Shown here in pieces: positions 16,897 through 24,467 of a stretch of 64,000 nt of DNA. A program made the translations under genes and the position numbers. The first letter of the stretch is position 1; each line of letters starts with the position of its first letter. The notes beneath the pieces were generated by a model. That model saw nothing but the letters and a program-made list of their open reading frames with translations, was not told the DNA's origin and did no database searches. The DNA is from Bacteroidales bacterium (GTDB lineage: Bacteria > Bacteroidota > Bacteroidia > Bacteroidales > UBA932), in contig JAFTWQ010000026.1 in the NCBI GenBank assembly GCA_017465225.1, forward strand, positions 62,001-126,000, read 5' to 3'.

Positions 16897-17832
16897 CTAT
16901 CTGGCAAGTCTTACAAATACACTCAACGGCAGATTCTTGCCATAAGAGTCACGTAATACAAGTTCCCCGAAATCGAGGGACTTGTATGCGTTTTTAAGGC
17001 AGAATGCCTGCTTCACGATGGTCTCTCCGAGCACGGCCGAATAGCCGTTTGAATAGAGGTTGAGGACCATGAAACTGTCCTGTGGAGCGAGGATCGCCGC
17101 CACGCACTGGAGCATCTCGTTGAGGCACTCGTCGAGCTTCCACTTCTCGCCGTCTGGACCATGTCCGTATGCCGGCGGATCGAGGATGATTCCCTGATAT
17201 GTGTTGCCTCTCTTTGCCTCTCTGCGTGCGAATTTCAGTGCATCTTCAACGATCCATCTGATGTTGTCCAGACGGCTTGCCTCCATGTTTCCACGGGCCC
17301 ATGTAACTACCTGACGCACAGAGTCAAGATGGGTCACGTCGGCTCCCGCTGCCTTTGCTGCGAGGGAAGCGGCTCCTGTATATGCGAAGAGGTTGAGGAC
17401 CTTCGGCTTCGGCTTGCCTTCAGCCTCTGCCTTCTCCACCAGCGCCTTTGTCTGTCTGTAGATATATTCCCAGTTTGATGACTGCTCGGGGAAGACGCCC
17501 ACATGCTTGAAGGAAGTAAGTCCGAGCCTGAGCGAGAAGTTCAGGCCTTCCTGCTCGCCGTTGTAGCGGATGTACCACTGGTCATCCATCTTCCTCTTGC
17601 GCTCCCATGTACCGCTGTCCTCCTTGCCGGCCTTGCCGAATCCAGCTCCCGTCTTGAAGCGGGTGTGGATCATCTTGTTCCATTCTCCGTCAGAGAGGGA
17701 CTTGTCCCACAGAGCCTTCGGCTCGGGGCGTGCCATGATGAACGGGCCGAATCTTTCGAGCTTCTCGAAATTGCCGGAATCAATGAGTTCATAGTCTTTC
17801 CAGAATGCGCCAGGGCTTTCAATAGTCATCAT
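16897..17832 (-). CDS. Class I SAM-dependent rRNA methyltransferase (RlmI/RlmK-like)
   Basis: 311 residues. N-terminal half with WYIRYNGEQEGLNFSLRLGLTSFKHVGVFPEQ, then the Rossmann domain: motif I VLNLFAYTGAASLAAKAAGA, acidic VTHLDSVRQVVTWARGN and the catalytic loop GIILDPPAYGHGPDG. This matches the YccW/RlmI/RlmL-C group that methylates cytosine or guanine in 23S rRNA. The PUA domain of RlmI is not evident, so the exact target base is unknown. A -7 box lies about 20 bp upstream. Confidence 0.8.
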   Translation of the reverse strand: MMTIESPGAFWKDYELIDSGNFEKLERFGPFIMARPEPKALWDKSLSDGEWNKMIHTRFKTGAGFGKAGKEDSGTWERKRKMDDQWYIRYNGEQEGLNFSLRLGLTSFKHVGVFPEQSSNWEYIYRQTKALVEKAEAEGKPKPKVLNLFAYTGAASLAAKAAGADVTHLDSVRQVVTWARGNMEASRLDNIRWIVEDALKFARREAKRGNTYQGIILDPPAYGHGPDGEKWKLDECLNEMLQCVAAILAPQDSFMVLNLYSNGYSAVLGETIVKQAFCLKNAYKSLDFGELVLRDSYGKNLPLSVFVRLAR

Positions 17833-17851
17833 AATTCGTTGAAAATTTGCG

Positions 17852-17859
17852 CAAAGATA
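17852..17859 (-). promoter_or_regulatory. -7 box of the rRNA methyltransferase gene
   Basis: TATCTTTG on the minus strand, 20 bp before the ATG, matches TAnnTTTG. No -33 element was identified. Confidence 0.45.
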
Positions 17860-17889
17860 CTTATTTTCTTGTATTTCGCCGAAAATTGC

Positions 17890-17897
17890 TAAATTTG
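17890..17897 (+). promoter_or_regulatory. Probable pgk promoter -7 box
   Basis: TAAATTTG matches TAnnTTTG, with a near-match TTTC at 17865-17868 (21-bp spacing). It is the only such site before pgk. If used, the 5' leader is about 130 nt and contains the whole repeat element at 17910-17992. Confidence 0.45.
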
Positions 17898-17909
17898 CTC
17901 GGTTTTAGG

Positions 17910-17992
17910 AATTGCCGGTCAGGCCGGCAATGACGTCATCCCCGGTGGAATCATCCATGGCAATGACGTCATCCCCGACCTGATCGGGGATC
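17910..17992. repeat. REP/BIME-like element in the pgk leader
   Basis: A minus-oriented core (ATTGCCGG-TCAGG-CCGGCAAT-GACG, from 17911) and a plus-oriented core (17966-17992, CGTCATCCCCGACCTGATCG...) are separated by a spacer with a 17-bp direct repeat (17928-17944 and 17961-17977). The plus core is nearly identical to that at 5375-5401; the differing bases pair with each other in the stem. Confidence 0.75.
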
Positions 17993-18032
17993 TGAAATTT
18001 GAAATTTTATAACAAAAACAACCATACAGATT

Positions 18033-19283
18033 ATGCAACAGTTTATTGACACTTACGATTTCGCCGGCAAGAAAGCAATTGTCCGCGTTGACTTCAACGT
18101 TCCACTCAACGAGAAGATGGAGATTACTGACGATACACGTATCCGCGCAGCTATCCCAACCCTCAAGAAGGTACTTGAGAAGGGTGGTGCTGTCATCGTT
18201 ATGTCTCACCTAGGACGTCCGAAGGGAGTTACAGAGAAATTCTCTCTCAAGCATATCCTCGGCCGCGTTGAGGAGCTCCTCGGAGCACCTGTGAAATTCG
18301 CTGACGACTGTCAGGCTGCTGACGCTCAGGTAGCTGCCCTCAAGATGGGCGAGTGCCTCGTTCTCGAGAACCTCCGTTTCTATGCAGAGGAGGAAGGCAA
18401 GCCAAGAGGCGAGTTCGCTACTGACGAGGAGAAGAAGGCTGCAAAGGCAGTTGTAAAGGAGAACCAGAAGGAGTTCGTGAAGAAGCTCGCTTCTTACGCT
18501 GACTGCTACATCAACGATGCATTCGGTACAGCTCACCGTGCTCACGCTTCTACAGCCCTCATCGCTGACTACTTCCCTAACGACAAGATGTTCGGTTATG
18601 TGATGGAAGGCGAGATCAAGGCTATCGACCACGTTCTCAAGACTCCTGAGCACCCTGTAACCGCTATCGTAGGTGGTGCAAAGGTATCTTCAAAGATCAC
18701 TATCATCGAGAAGCTTTTCGACGCAGTTGACAACATGATCATCGGCGGCGGTATGGTATATACATTCAAGAAGGCTCAGGGTGGCAAGATCGGCCGCTCG
18801 CTCTGCGAGGACGATCAGATGCAGCTCGCTCTTGATACACTCAAGAAGGCTGAGGAGAAGGGCGTGAAGATCTATCTCTCTAAGGAGGTTGTGATCGCTG
18901 ACGATTTCTCTAACGACGCTAACACCAAGATCTGCCTCAACTCTGAGATTCCTGACGGTTGGGAAGGTATGGACGCAGCTCCAAGCACTCTCGCAATGTG
19001 GGAGGAGGTTCTCATGAAGTCAAAGACCATCCTCTGGAACGGTCCTGTAGGCGTATTTGAGATCCCTGCATTCGCAAAGGGTACAAACCGTATCGCTGAG
19101 ATCCTTGCAAAGGCTACTGCAGAGAACGGCGCATTCACCCTCGTTGGTGGTGGTGACTCTGTTGCAGCAGTTACCCAGATGGGCTTCGCTGACAAGGTAA
19201 GCTACGTATCTACAGGTGGTGGTGCAATGCTCGAGTACCTTGAGGGCAAGGAGCTTCCAGGCATCGCTGCTATCCGCAAGTAA
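18033..19283 (+). CDS. pgk: Phosphoglycerate kinase
   Basis: 416 residues. Glycolytic enzyme making ATP from 1,3-bisphosphoglycerate. Motifs: [13 protein letters not shown] near 15, [52 protein letters not shown] and GGGDSVAAV near the end. Codon use is strongly biased, as in mdh, fitting high expression. It has its own terminator, and its leader carries a palindromic repeat pair. Confidence 0.97.
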   Translation: MQQFIDTYDFAGKKAIVRVDFNVPLNEKMEITDDTRIRAAIPTLKKVLEKGGAVIVMSHLGRPKGVTEKFSLKHILGRVEELLGAPVKFADDCQAADAQVAALKMGECLVLENLRFYAEEEGKPRGEFATDEEKKAAKAVVKENQKEFVKKLASYADCYINDAFGTAHRAHASTALIADYFPNDKMFGYVMEGEIKAIDHVLKTPEHPVTAIVGGAKVSSKITIIEKLFDAVDNMIIGGGMVYTFKKAQGGKIGRSLCEDDQMQLALDTLKKAEEKGVKIYLSKEVVIADDFSNDANTKICLNSEIPDGWEGMDAAPSTLAMWEEVLMKSKTILWNGPVGVFEIPAFAKGTNRIAEILAKATAENGAFTLVGGGDSVAAVTQMGFADKVSYVSTGGGAMLEYLEGKELPGIAAIRK

Positions 19284-19308
19284 TGAACTGAACACCAGTT
19301 ATTATATG

Positions 19309-19337
19309 GAGGTCCGGATTTCCGGACCTCTTTTTTG
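19309..19337 (+). terminator. pgk terminator
   Basis: Perfect stem GAGGTCCGG-ATTT-CCGGACCTC (19309-19330) followed by TTTTTTG. Confidence 0.9.
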
Positions 19338-19343
19338 TAGTTT

Positions 19344-19376
19344 TTTGGAGGAATCCACGTCTAAATGTTATCTTTG
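19344..19376 (+). promoter_or_regulatory. lgt promoter
   Basis: TTTG (19344-19347), a 21-bp spacer and TATCTTTG (19369-19376), 21 bp before ATG 19398. The upstream ATG at 19365 lies within the promoter and cannot be the start. Confidence 0.65.
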
Positions 19377-19397
19377 CATGATTTAAAAAGAAAGACT

Positions 19398-20279
19398 ATG
19401 TTTGAAACATTGGTGGTAAACTGGCATGTAAATCCGGAGATATTCAGCATCGGACCGGTTTCGCTCAGGTGGTATTCGCTGCTTTTCATCTCGGGATTCA
19501 TCCTCGGATGGTTCATCTTCAAGTGGTTCTTCAAGAGGGAAGGAGTTCCCGAGACTCTTCTTGATCCGCTTCTCTATACGCTTCTGATCGGTACTATTGT
19601 CGGAGCCCGTCTGGGCCATTGCCTCTTCTATCAGCCGGACTATTATCTCGGCAGCTGGCAGGGGTTCTGGGAGATATTCATGCCATGGAAAGGCGGACTC
19701 GCCAGTCATGGAGGAACTATAGCCTTGTTCATTGCAATGTGGTGGTTTGCAAGGCATTATGGCAGAAAGTACGACTTCGATTTCGTATGGATTCTTGACC
19801 ATCTTGCGATTGCCGTATGCTTCGCCGCTACATTCATCCGTCTCGGCAATCTCTTCAATTCTGAAATCTACGGAGATGTCACAAATCTTCCATGGGGATT
19901 CATCTTCGAGCTTCGTGGTGAGACGGAGCCAAAGCATCCGACACAGCTTTACGAGGCCCTCAGCTACTTCCTGCTGGGTATCTTCCAGATATTGATGTAC
20001 AGGTACAGACTTGACAAGCTTTACAGAGGATTCTTCATCGGAACATTCTTCATCGGATGCTTCGGAATGCGTTTCCTCATCGAGTTCATCAAGGAGCCTC
20101 AGGTGGGATTCGAGCAGGATATGGTCCTGAACATGGGACAGTGGCTCAGCATCCCGTTCGTGCTTCTGGGCATAGGTTTCCTTATCTACAGTTACGTCAA
20201 GAAGCAGCCGGCAAGGATAGTGCATCCGGAAAAGAAGAAGGCTGCTCCTACCCATTACGCAAAAAGCATAGCTAAATAA
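19398..20279 (+). CDS. lgt: Prolipoprotein diacylglyceryl transferase
   Basis: Inner-membrane enzyme that moves diacylglycerol from phosphatidylglycerol to the lipobox cysteine of prelipoproteins, of which this window encodes many. 293 residues with seven hydrophobic helices. N-terminal ISIGPVSLRWYSLLFISGF-type segment, GARLGHCLFY with the conserved His region, the Lgt signature FIRLGNLFNSEIYGD near 155 and HPTQLYEAL. The gene overlaps the next start codon by 1 bp. Confidence 0.93.
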   Translation: MFETLVVNWHVNPEIFSIGPVSLRWYSLLFISGFILGWFIFKWFFKREGVPETLLDPLLYTLLIGTIVGARLGHCLFYQPDYYLGSWQGFWEIFMPWKGGLASHGGTIALFIAMWWFARHYGRKYDFDFVWILDHLAIAVCFAATFIRLGNLFNSEIYGDVTNLPWGFIFELRGETEPKHPTQLYEALSYFLLGIFQILMYRYRLDKLYRGFFIGTFFIGCFGMRFLIEFIKEPQVGFEQDMVLNMGQWLSIPFVLLGIGFLIYSYVKKQPARIVHPEKKKAAPTHYAKSIAK

Positions 20280-20821
20280 TGGAAAATCAGAGAATTGCCG
20301 AGGTGCTTGCCTTCCTTGAGAAGCATGGCCTCGGCTATAAGCTTCATACCCATCCGCCCCTTCCAACCATCGAGCTGGCCCTCGAGTACTGGAAGGAGAT
20401 AGATTCCGTACATTGCAAGAACCTTTTCTTCCGAAATCATAAGGGAAACAGGCATTACCTTGTAGTCTTCGAGTGCCATAAGGAGCTGGCTATCCACTCC
20501 CTTGAGCACATGCTCAGGCAGGGCAAACTGTCGTTTGCATCGGCAGAGCGCATGGAGCGCTGTCTGGGTCTTCTTCCGGGTTCGGTCTCTCCGCTAGGAC
20601 TGATCCATGACCTTGAGTCTGAAGAACTTACAAAGGAACATTTCCCTAACGGACACAGGGTCAAGCTCTTCCTTGACCAGGATCTGAAGGATGCGGAAAG
20701 AATCAGTTTCCATCCATGTGACAACACTGCCAGCGTTGTGCTTTCCAATGCCGATTTCATGAGATTCCTTGAAATCTGGGGAGGAGAATACGAGTGGCTG
20801 GACGTTACTGCCGAAGTGTAA
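20279..20821 (+). CDS. YbaK/ProX-type aminoacyl-tRNA deacylase
   Basis: 180 residues of the YbaK/EbsC fold, which hydrolyses mischarged aminoacyl-tRNA, typically Ala-tRNA-Pro or Cys-tRNA-Pro. Seen: TIELALEYWKEIDSVHCKNLFFRNHKGNRHYLVVF, a conserved lysine segment, and FASAERMERCLGLLPGSVSPLGLIHD, the glycine-rich loop. It resembles the free-standing prolyl-tRNA editing protein (PrdX/ProX). Translationally coupled to lgt (TAATG). Its 3' end overlaps the convergent araC gene by 17 bp. Confidence 0.8.
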   Translation: MENQRIAEVLAFLEKHGLGYKLHTHPPLPTIELALEYWKEIDSVHCKNLFFRNHKGNRHYLVVFECHKELAIHSLEHMLRQGKLSFASAERMERCLGLLPGSVSPLGLIHDLESEELTKEHFPNGHRVKLFLDQDLKDAERISFHPCDNTASVVLSNADFMRFLEIWGGEYEWLDVTAEV

Positions 20822-21743
20822 GCAGGGTCTTCCGCAGCTTCTGCCTGTATTTCAAAGGCGATATCCCGGTGTGTTTCCTGAAGAATTTTCCGAACGAAGA
20901 CTGATCGGAAAAAGACATCATTTCCGCGATCTGCTGCAGGGTCAGTCCCGGATCACGCAGCAGTCTCGAAGCTTCTTCCACTCTCATTGAAGCTATGACC
21001 GTTCCGAGTGTCACTCTGGTCTTCTCCTTAACAATGAGGGAAAGATATTGCTTTGATATACAGAGCTTTTCGGCATAGAATCCCACGCTTGTCTCCTGAC
21101 GTATGTTTTGTGTGAGCAGGGATGAAAGCTCCTTCATGATGGAGTCGGAACGTTTCATGTCAGGGTTGTGTGACGGCGCACCTTTTCCGTATGTCCTCCA
21201 CATCATGTCGGCCATGTCCGTCAGCAGGATATAGAAATATGCATAATTGATTTCTTCGGCAAAGTGATGGTCCTTGTTCGACAGGGATGTGATCATGTTG
21301 CTGATGTCCTTATGGAGGGTCTCGATGTCCCTGCGGTCCATTATCGCACCTCCGATTCCGTGGTCTATGGTGAACTTGAAATCCGGCGGGAAAGGGTTCC
21401 TGTTCTGGAAGATGTCCTGTACGACTCCCTTGTCGGTAGCGGTCGCCATCGCGTGGAAATCAGCATCATAGCGTATCTCATATATGTCAGCCCATGTGGG
21501 CAGATTGACATATGTGTCTTTGCGGAATGATAACCTTTCGCCGTTTATGACAAGATCCATCGTTCCGTCGAGGATGATGATCACAAGATGGTATTTCGGC
21601 CTTCTCGGCTTTGAGTATGTCACATGCCCTTCTCCCTTTATCTCGCAGGCAAAGATATAGTCTTCGATATATCCGACGCGGGATACATTTTTTTCGCCGA
21701 ACAGGACGGCTGGCTTGCCGATTTTATTCCGTTTTTCGCTCAT
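20805..21743 (-). CDS. AraC-family transcriptional regulator beside the efflux operon
   Basis: 312 residues from ATG 21743. The N-terminal half is a beta-rich, cupin-like sensing domain (YHLVIIILDGTMDLVINGERLSF). The C-terminal AraC domain carries two helix-turn-helix units: VGFYAEKLCISKQYLSLIVKEKT and LTLQQIAEMMSFSDQSSFGKFFRKHTGISPLKYRQ. It diverges from the tolC-MFP-RND operon, and the shared spacer has 21-bp-spaced direct repeats, so it probably controls the pump. The effector is unknown. A longer frame starting at 21803 would run through the operators and is rejected. Confidence 0.85.
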   Translation of the reverse strand: MSEKRNKIGKPAVLFGEKNVSRVGYIEDYIFACEIKGEGHVTYSKPRRPKYHLVIIILDGTMDLVINGERLSFRKDTYVNLPTWADIYEIRYDADFHAMATATDKGVVQDIFQNRNPFPPDFKFTIDHGIGGAIMDRRDIETLHKDISNMITSLSNKDHHFAEEINYAYFYILLTDMADMMWRTYGKGAPSHNPDMKRSDSIMKELSSLLTQNIRQETSVGFYAEKLCISKQYLSLIVKEKTRVTLGTVIASMRVEEASRLLRDPGLTLQQIAEMMSFSDQSSFGKFFRKHTGISPLKYRQKLRKTLLTLRQ

Positions 21744-21746
21744 TTT

Positions 21747-21821
21747 GATACTTTTGACTTTCAAAGGTAAGTAAATTAGAATTACAAACCAAAAGTATAG
21801 CATTTCAGACCAAAAATATAG
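21747..21821. promoter_or_regulatory. Candidate AraC-type operators in the divergent spacer
   Basis: The 13-bp direct repeat ACCAAAANTATAG occurs at 21788-21800 and 21809-21821, a 21-bp period (two helical turns), as expected for AraC-family half-sites. An inverted partial copy (CAAAAGTATC on the minus strand, 21756-21747) sits just upstream of the regulator's own ATG, which would allow autoregulation. Confidence 0.6.
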
Positions 21822-21844
21822 TATGGATGGCGTGAATTTTGTTG

Positions 21845-21852
21845 TAATTTTG
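21845..21852 (+). promoter_or_regulatory. Efflux operon -7 box
   Basis: TAATTTTG matches TAnnTTTG. No TTTG lies 19-21 bp upstream; that place is taken by the end of the second operator half-site. This fits activator-dependent transcription. Confidence 0.5.
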
Positions 21853-21876
21853 CGCCTTGAAAATCAGTGTATTAAA

Positions 21877-23409
21877 ATGATGAAAAAAACAGTGGTAACT
21901 ACGGTGATTCTTGCAGGAACGCTGCTCGCGTCATTCTCGGCTTCGGCGCAGTATAAGACAAAAGATGCGCCAGAGAATGGACAGAACCCTGAAGTCCAGG
22001 CTATCCTGGAGCAGGCCGAGGCGGCGGAGACCCCTGTCGTGATCACTTTGGAACAGGCGCTCGAGATTGCCTTGAGCGAAAATGTGTCGGTAAAGGTTGC
22101 CGACATGGAGATTGAAAGGACAGGATTTGCCAAGAAAGGCTCATACGCTGCCCTTTTCCCGCAGATTGACGCTTCCGGTGCATATCAGAGGACGATCAAG
22201 AAGCAGGTGATGTATATGGATTTTGATATGAGTTCGCTCGGCGGTCTGGGAGGCGGCACAGGTGAAGGCGGTGAGACCGAACTTCCTGATGGCGTAGAGA
22301 TTCCCGACGGTGTCGAGATACCCGACTCAGAATCTGGTTCCGGCGGTGGAATGCCTGACGGAATGGAGGTAGGACGTTGGAATACATGGTCAGGCGGTGT
22401 CACAGCTGCCATGCCTCTGGTGAACGCCCAGCTTTGGAAGAGCATCAGGATTTCAGGCCTTGACGTGGAACTCGCTGTCGAGAAGGCTCGTTCTTCAAGG
22501 CTCGAGACTGTGACCCAGGTGAAGAACGCATATTTCGCGACCCTCCTTGCGAAGGAGGCTTTCAATGTATACAAGGATGTGTACGAGAATGCCGTAAGCA
22601 ACTACGACGAGGCGAAGAAGAAGTTCGACGCAGAGAAGATTTCCGAGATGGAGCTCCTCAGGGCGAAGACTACAGTCGCTAACGCAATCCCTAATGTGTA
22701 CAATGCCGAGAGCTCTATCATTCTTTCATTGTGGCAGCTCAAGGCGGTCCTCGGTGTGGATCTGGACATGAATCTTGACATCGCCGGACAGCTTGCGGAT
22801 TATGCGGACCATATGCTGTATGACATGCATCAGCATGACAGCCTCGACCTTGACCGCAATACAACGATGAAGCAGCTCGCAATACAGTCTGAGATGCTTG
22901 CAGAGACCATCAAGCTTCAGAAGTATGCGAACATCCCGTCGCTCGCTCTTGCATTCAACTTCAGCATGAATGCCATGACTAATGACTTCAATTTCAGCGA
23001 GTACCGCTGGACTCCGTATTCATATGTGGGCCTCAGCCTCAATATTCCGATCTTCGCAGGCGGAAAGCGCTATCAGGCCATCCGTCAGGCAAAGAACCAG
23101 TATCAGCAGGTCCAGCTCCAGACAGAGAACACAGAGCGTCAGCTCAAGATCGCTATCCGTCAGAGCCTGACAACAATGGAGACCAACATGAAGAGCTACT
23201 ATGCTGCTCAGGATGCGGTAGCATCGGCAGCGAAGGGCTACAGCATCGCCGAGAAGGCATATCAGGTGGGACGAAGCACTCTCATCGAGCTCAATGACGC
23301 GCAGCTTGCCCTTACACAGGCTCAGCTTGCGGAGTCGCAGGCCATCTATAATTTCGTGATCGCAAAGGCTCAGCTCGAGCAGACCCTCGGTCAGGATTTC
23401 ATCGAATAA
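21877..23409 (+). CDS. TolC-like outer membrane efflux protein
   Basis: Outer-membrane channel of a tripartite pump, about 510 residues. Signal peptide 1-27 (ending SASAQ). Two OEP repeats with long helices, for example the VTQVKNAYFATLLAKEA region and AEKAYQVGRSTLIELNDAQLALTQAQLAE near the C-terminus. An acidic Gly/Pro-rich insert at about residues 123-167 contains tandem PDGVEI units and lies where an outer loop is expected. The ATG at 21877 follows the -7 box by 25 bp. First gene of the operon. Confidence 0.88.
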   Translation: MMKKTVVTTVILAGTLLASFSASAQYKTKDAPENGQNPEVQAILEQAEAAETPVVITLEQALEIALSENVSVKVADMEIERTGFAKKGSYAALFPQIDASGAYQRTIKKQVMYMDFDMSSLGGLGGGTGEGGETELPDGVEIPDGVEIPDSESGSGGGMPDGMEVGRWNTWSGGVTAAMPLVNAQLWKSIRISGLDVELAVEKARSSRLETVTQVKNAYFATLLAKEAFNVYKDVYENAVSNYDEAKKKFDAEKISEMELLRAKTTVANAIPNVYNAESSIILSLWQLKAVLGVDLDMNLDIAGQLADYADHMLYDMHQHDSLDLDRNTTMKQLAIQSEMLAETIKLQKYANIPSLALAFNFSMNAMTNDFNFSEYRWTPYSYVGLSLNIPIFAGGKRYQAIRQAKNQYQQVQLQTENTERQLKIAIRQSLTTMETNMKSYYAAQDAVASAAKGYSIAEKAYQVGRSTLIELNDAQLALTQAQLAESQAIYNFVIAKAQLEQTLGQDFIE

Positions 23410-23424
23410 TAAAAGAACAGATAT

Positions 23425-24456
23425 ATGAAGACTATTTTCAGGATTATGCCGTTGGCGGTAGCAGCAGCCATTGCTGCCGGATGCGGTAACACTGGCAGCA
23501 AGACTGCAGAACAGACAGCGGTGGCTGAAGAAATCATCCCTACCGTGTCAGTAGAAGAGGTTTCAGTACGCGAAGTGCCTCAGGAAGAGACATATACATC
23601 TACAATCCAGGCATATGTGAAGAACAATATCGCCCCTCAGACAGCAGGCCGTATCAGCAGGATCCTTGTTGATGTAGGCGACAATGTGAAGAAGGGACAG
23701 GTTGTTGCGGAGATGGACCAGACCCAGCTCGCGCAGGCTGAACTTCAGATGAAGAACAATGAGGTTGAGTACAACCGCCTCAAGGAGCTCTATGAGGTAG
23801 GCGGTCTTTCAAAGTCGGATCTCGATGCCATCGAGATGGCTTATAACGTAAGCAAGACCCAGTACAACAACCTCAAGGAGAATGCGACTCTCGTATCTCC
23901 GATCAGCGGAGTGATCACAGCCCGCAATTACGATGCAGGCGACATGTACGCGATGAGCGCACCTATCTATACAGTTGAGCAGATCATCCCGGTAAAGCTT
24001 CTCGTGGGTATCTCGGAGACTGATTATTCAAAGGTGAAGAAGGGTGACTCTGTAGAGATTACAGCTGACGCTCTTCCGGGAAAGACTTTCTACGGAAAGA
24101 TCAGGAAGATCTATCCTACAGTGGATCCTGCTACACGTACATTCACAGTCGAGGTTGTGGTTGACAACAACTACGCTACCCTCCGTCCGGGAATGTTCGC
24201 AAGAGCTACAGTAAGATTCGGCGTGAACAACAGCGTGGTTATCCCGGATGTTGCGGTCGTGAAGCAGCAGGGCTCCGGCGAGAGATTCGTATACATCCTC
24301 AACGAGGACGGCACAGTGACATACCAGAAGGTGGTTCTCGGCCGTCGCATGGGTACAGAGTATGAGGTGCTTGAGGGCATCGCTGATGGAGCAAAGGTCG
24401 TTACAGGTGGCCAGATCCGCCTCAAGGACGGCATCAAGGTAACAGTTAACGAATAG
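23425..24456 (+). CDS. RND efflux periplasmic adaptor (MFP) lipoprotein
   Basis: 343 residues. The lipobox AAGC (signal about 1-19) predicts a membrane-anchored lipoprotein. Domain order is that of HlyD/AcrA-type adaptors: lipoyl half (NIAPQTAGRISRILVDVGDNVKKGQVVAEM), alpha-hairpin (about 95-150), second lipoyl half (ATLVSPISGVITARNYDAGD), beta-barrel and membrane-proximal domain. It bridges the RND pump and the TolC channel. 15 bp after tolC and 11 bp before the pump gene. Confidence 0.92.
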   Translation: MKTIFRIMPLAVAAAIAAGCGNTGSKTAEQTAVAEEIIPTVSVEEVSVREVPQEETYTSTIQAYVKNNIAPQTAGRISRILVDVGDNVKKGQVVAEMDQTQLAQAELQMKNNEVEYNRLKELYEVGGLSKSDLDAIEMAYNVSKTQYNNLKENATLVSPISGVITARNYDAGDMYAMSAPIYTVEQIIPVKLLVGISETDYSKVKKGDSVEITADALPGKTFYGKIRKIYPTVDPATRTFTVEVVVDNNYATLRPGMFARATVRFGVNNSVVIPDVAVVKQQGSGERFVYILNEDGTVTYQKVVLGRRMGTEYEVLEGIADGAKVVTGGQIRLKDGIKVTVNE

Positions 24457-24467
24457 TGTAGAACAGT

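Noticed and set aside
19383-20366. 327-codon minus-strand frame over lgt
   Set aside because: lgt on the plus strand has the RLGNLFNSEIYG signature and a matching promoter; the antisense frame is a shadow.
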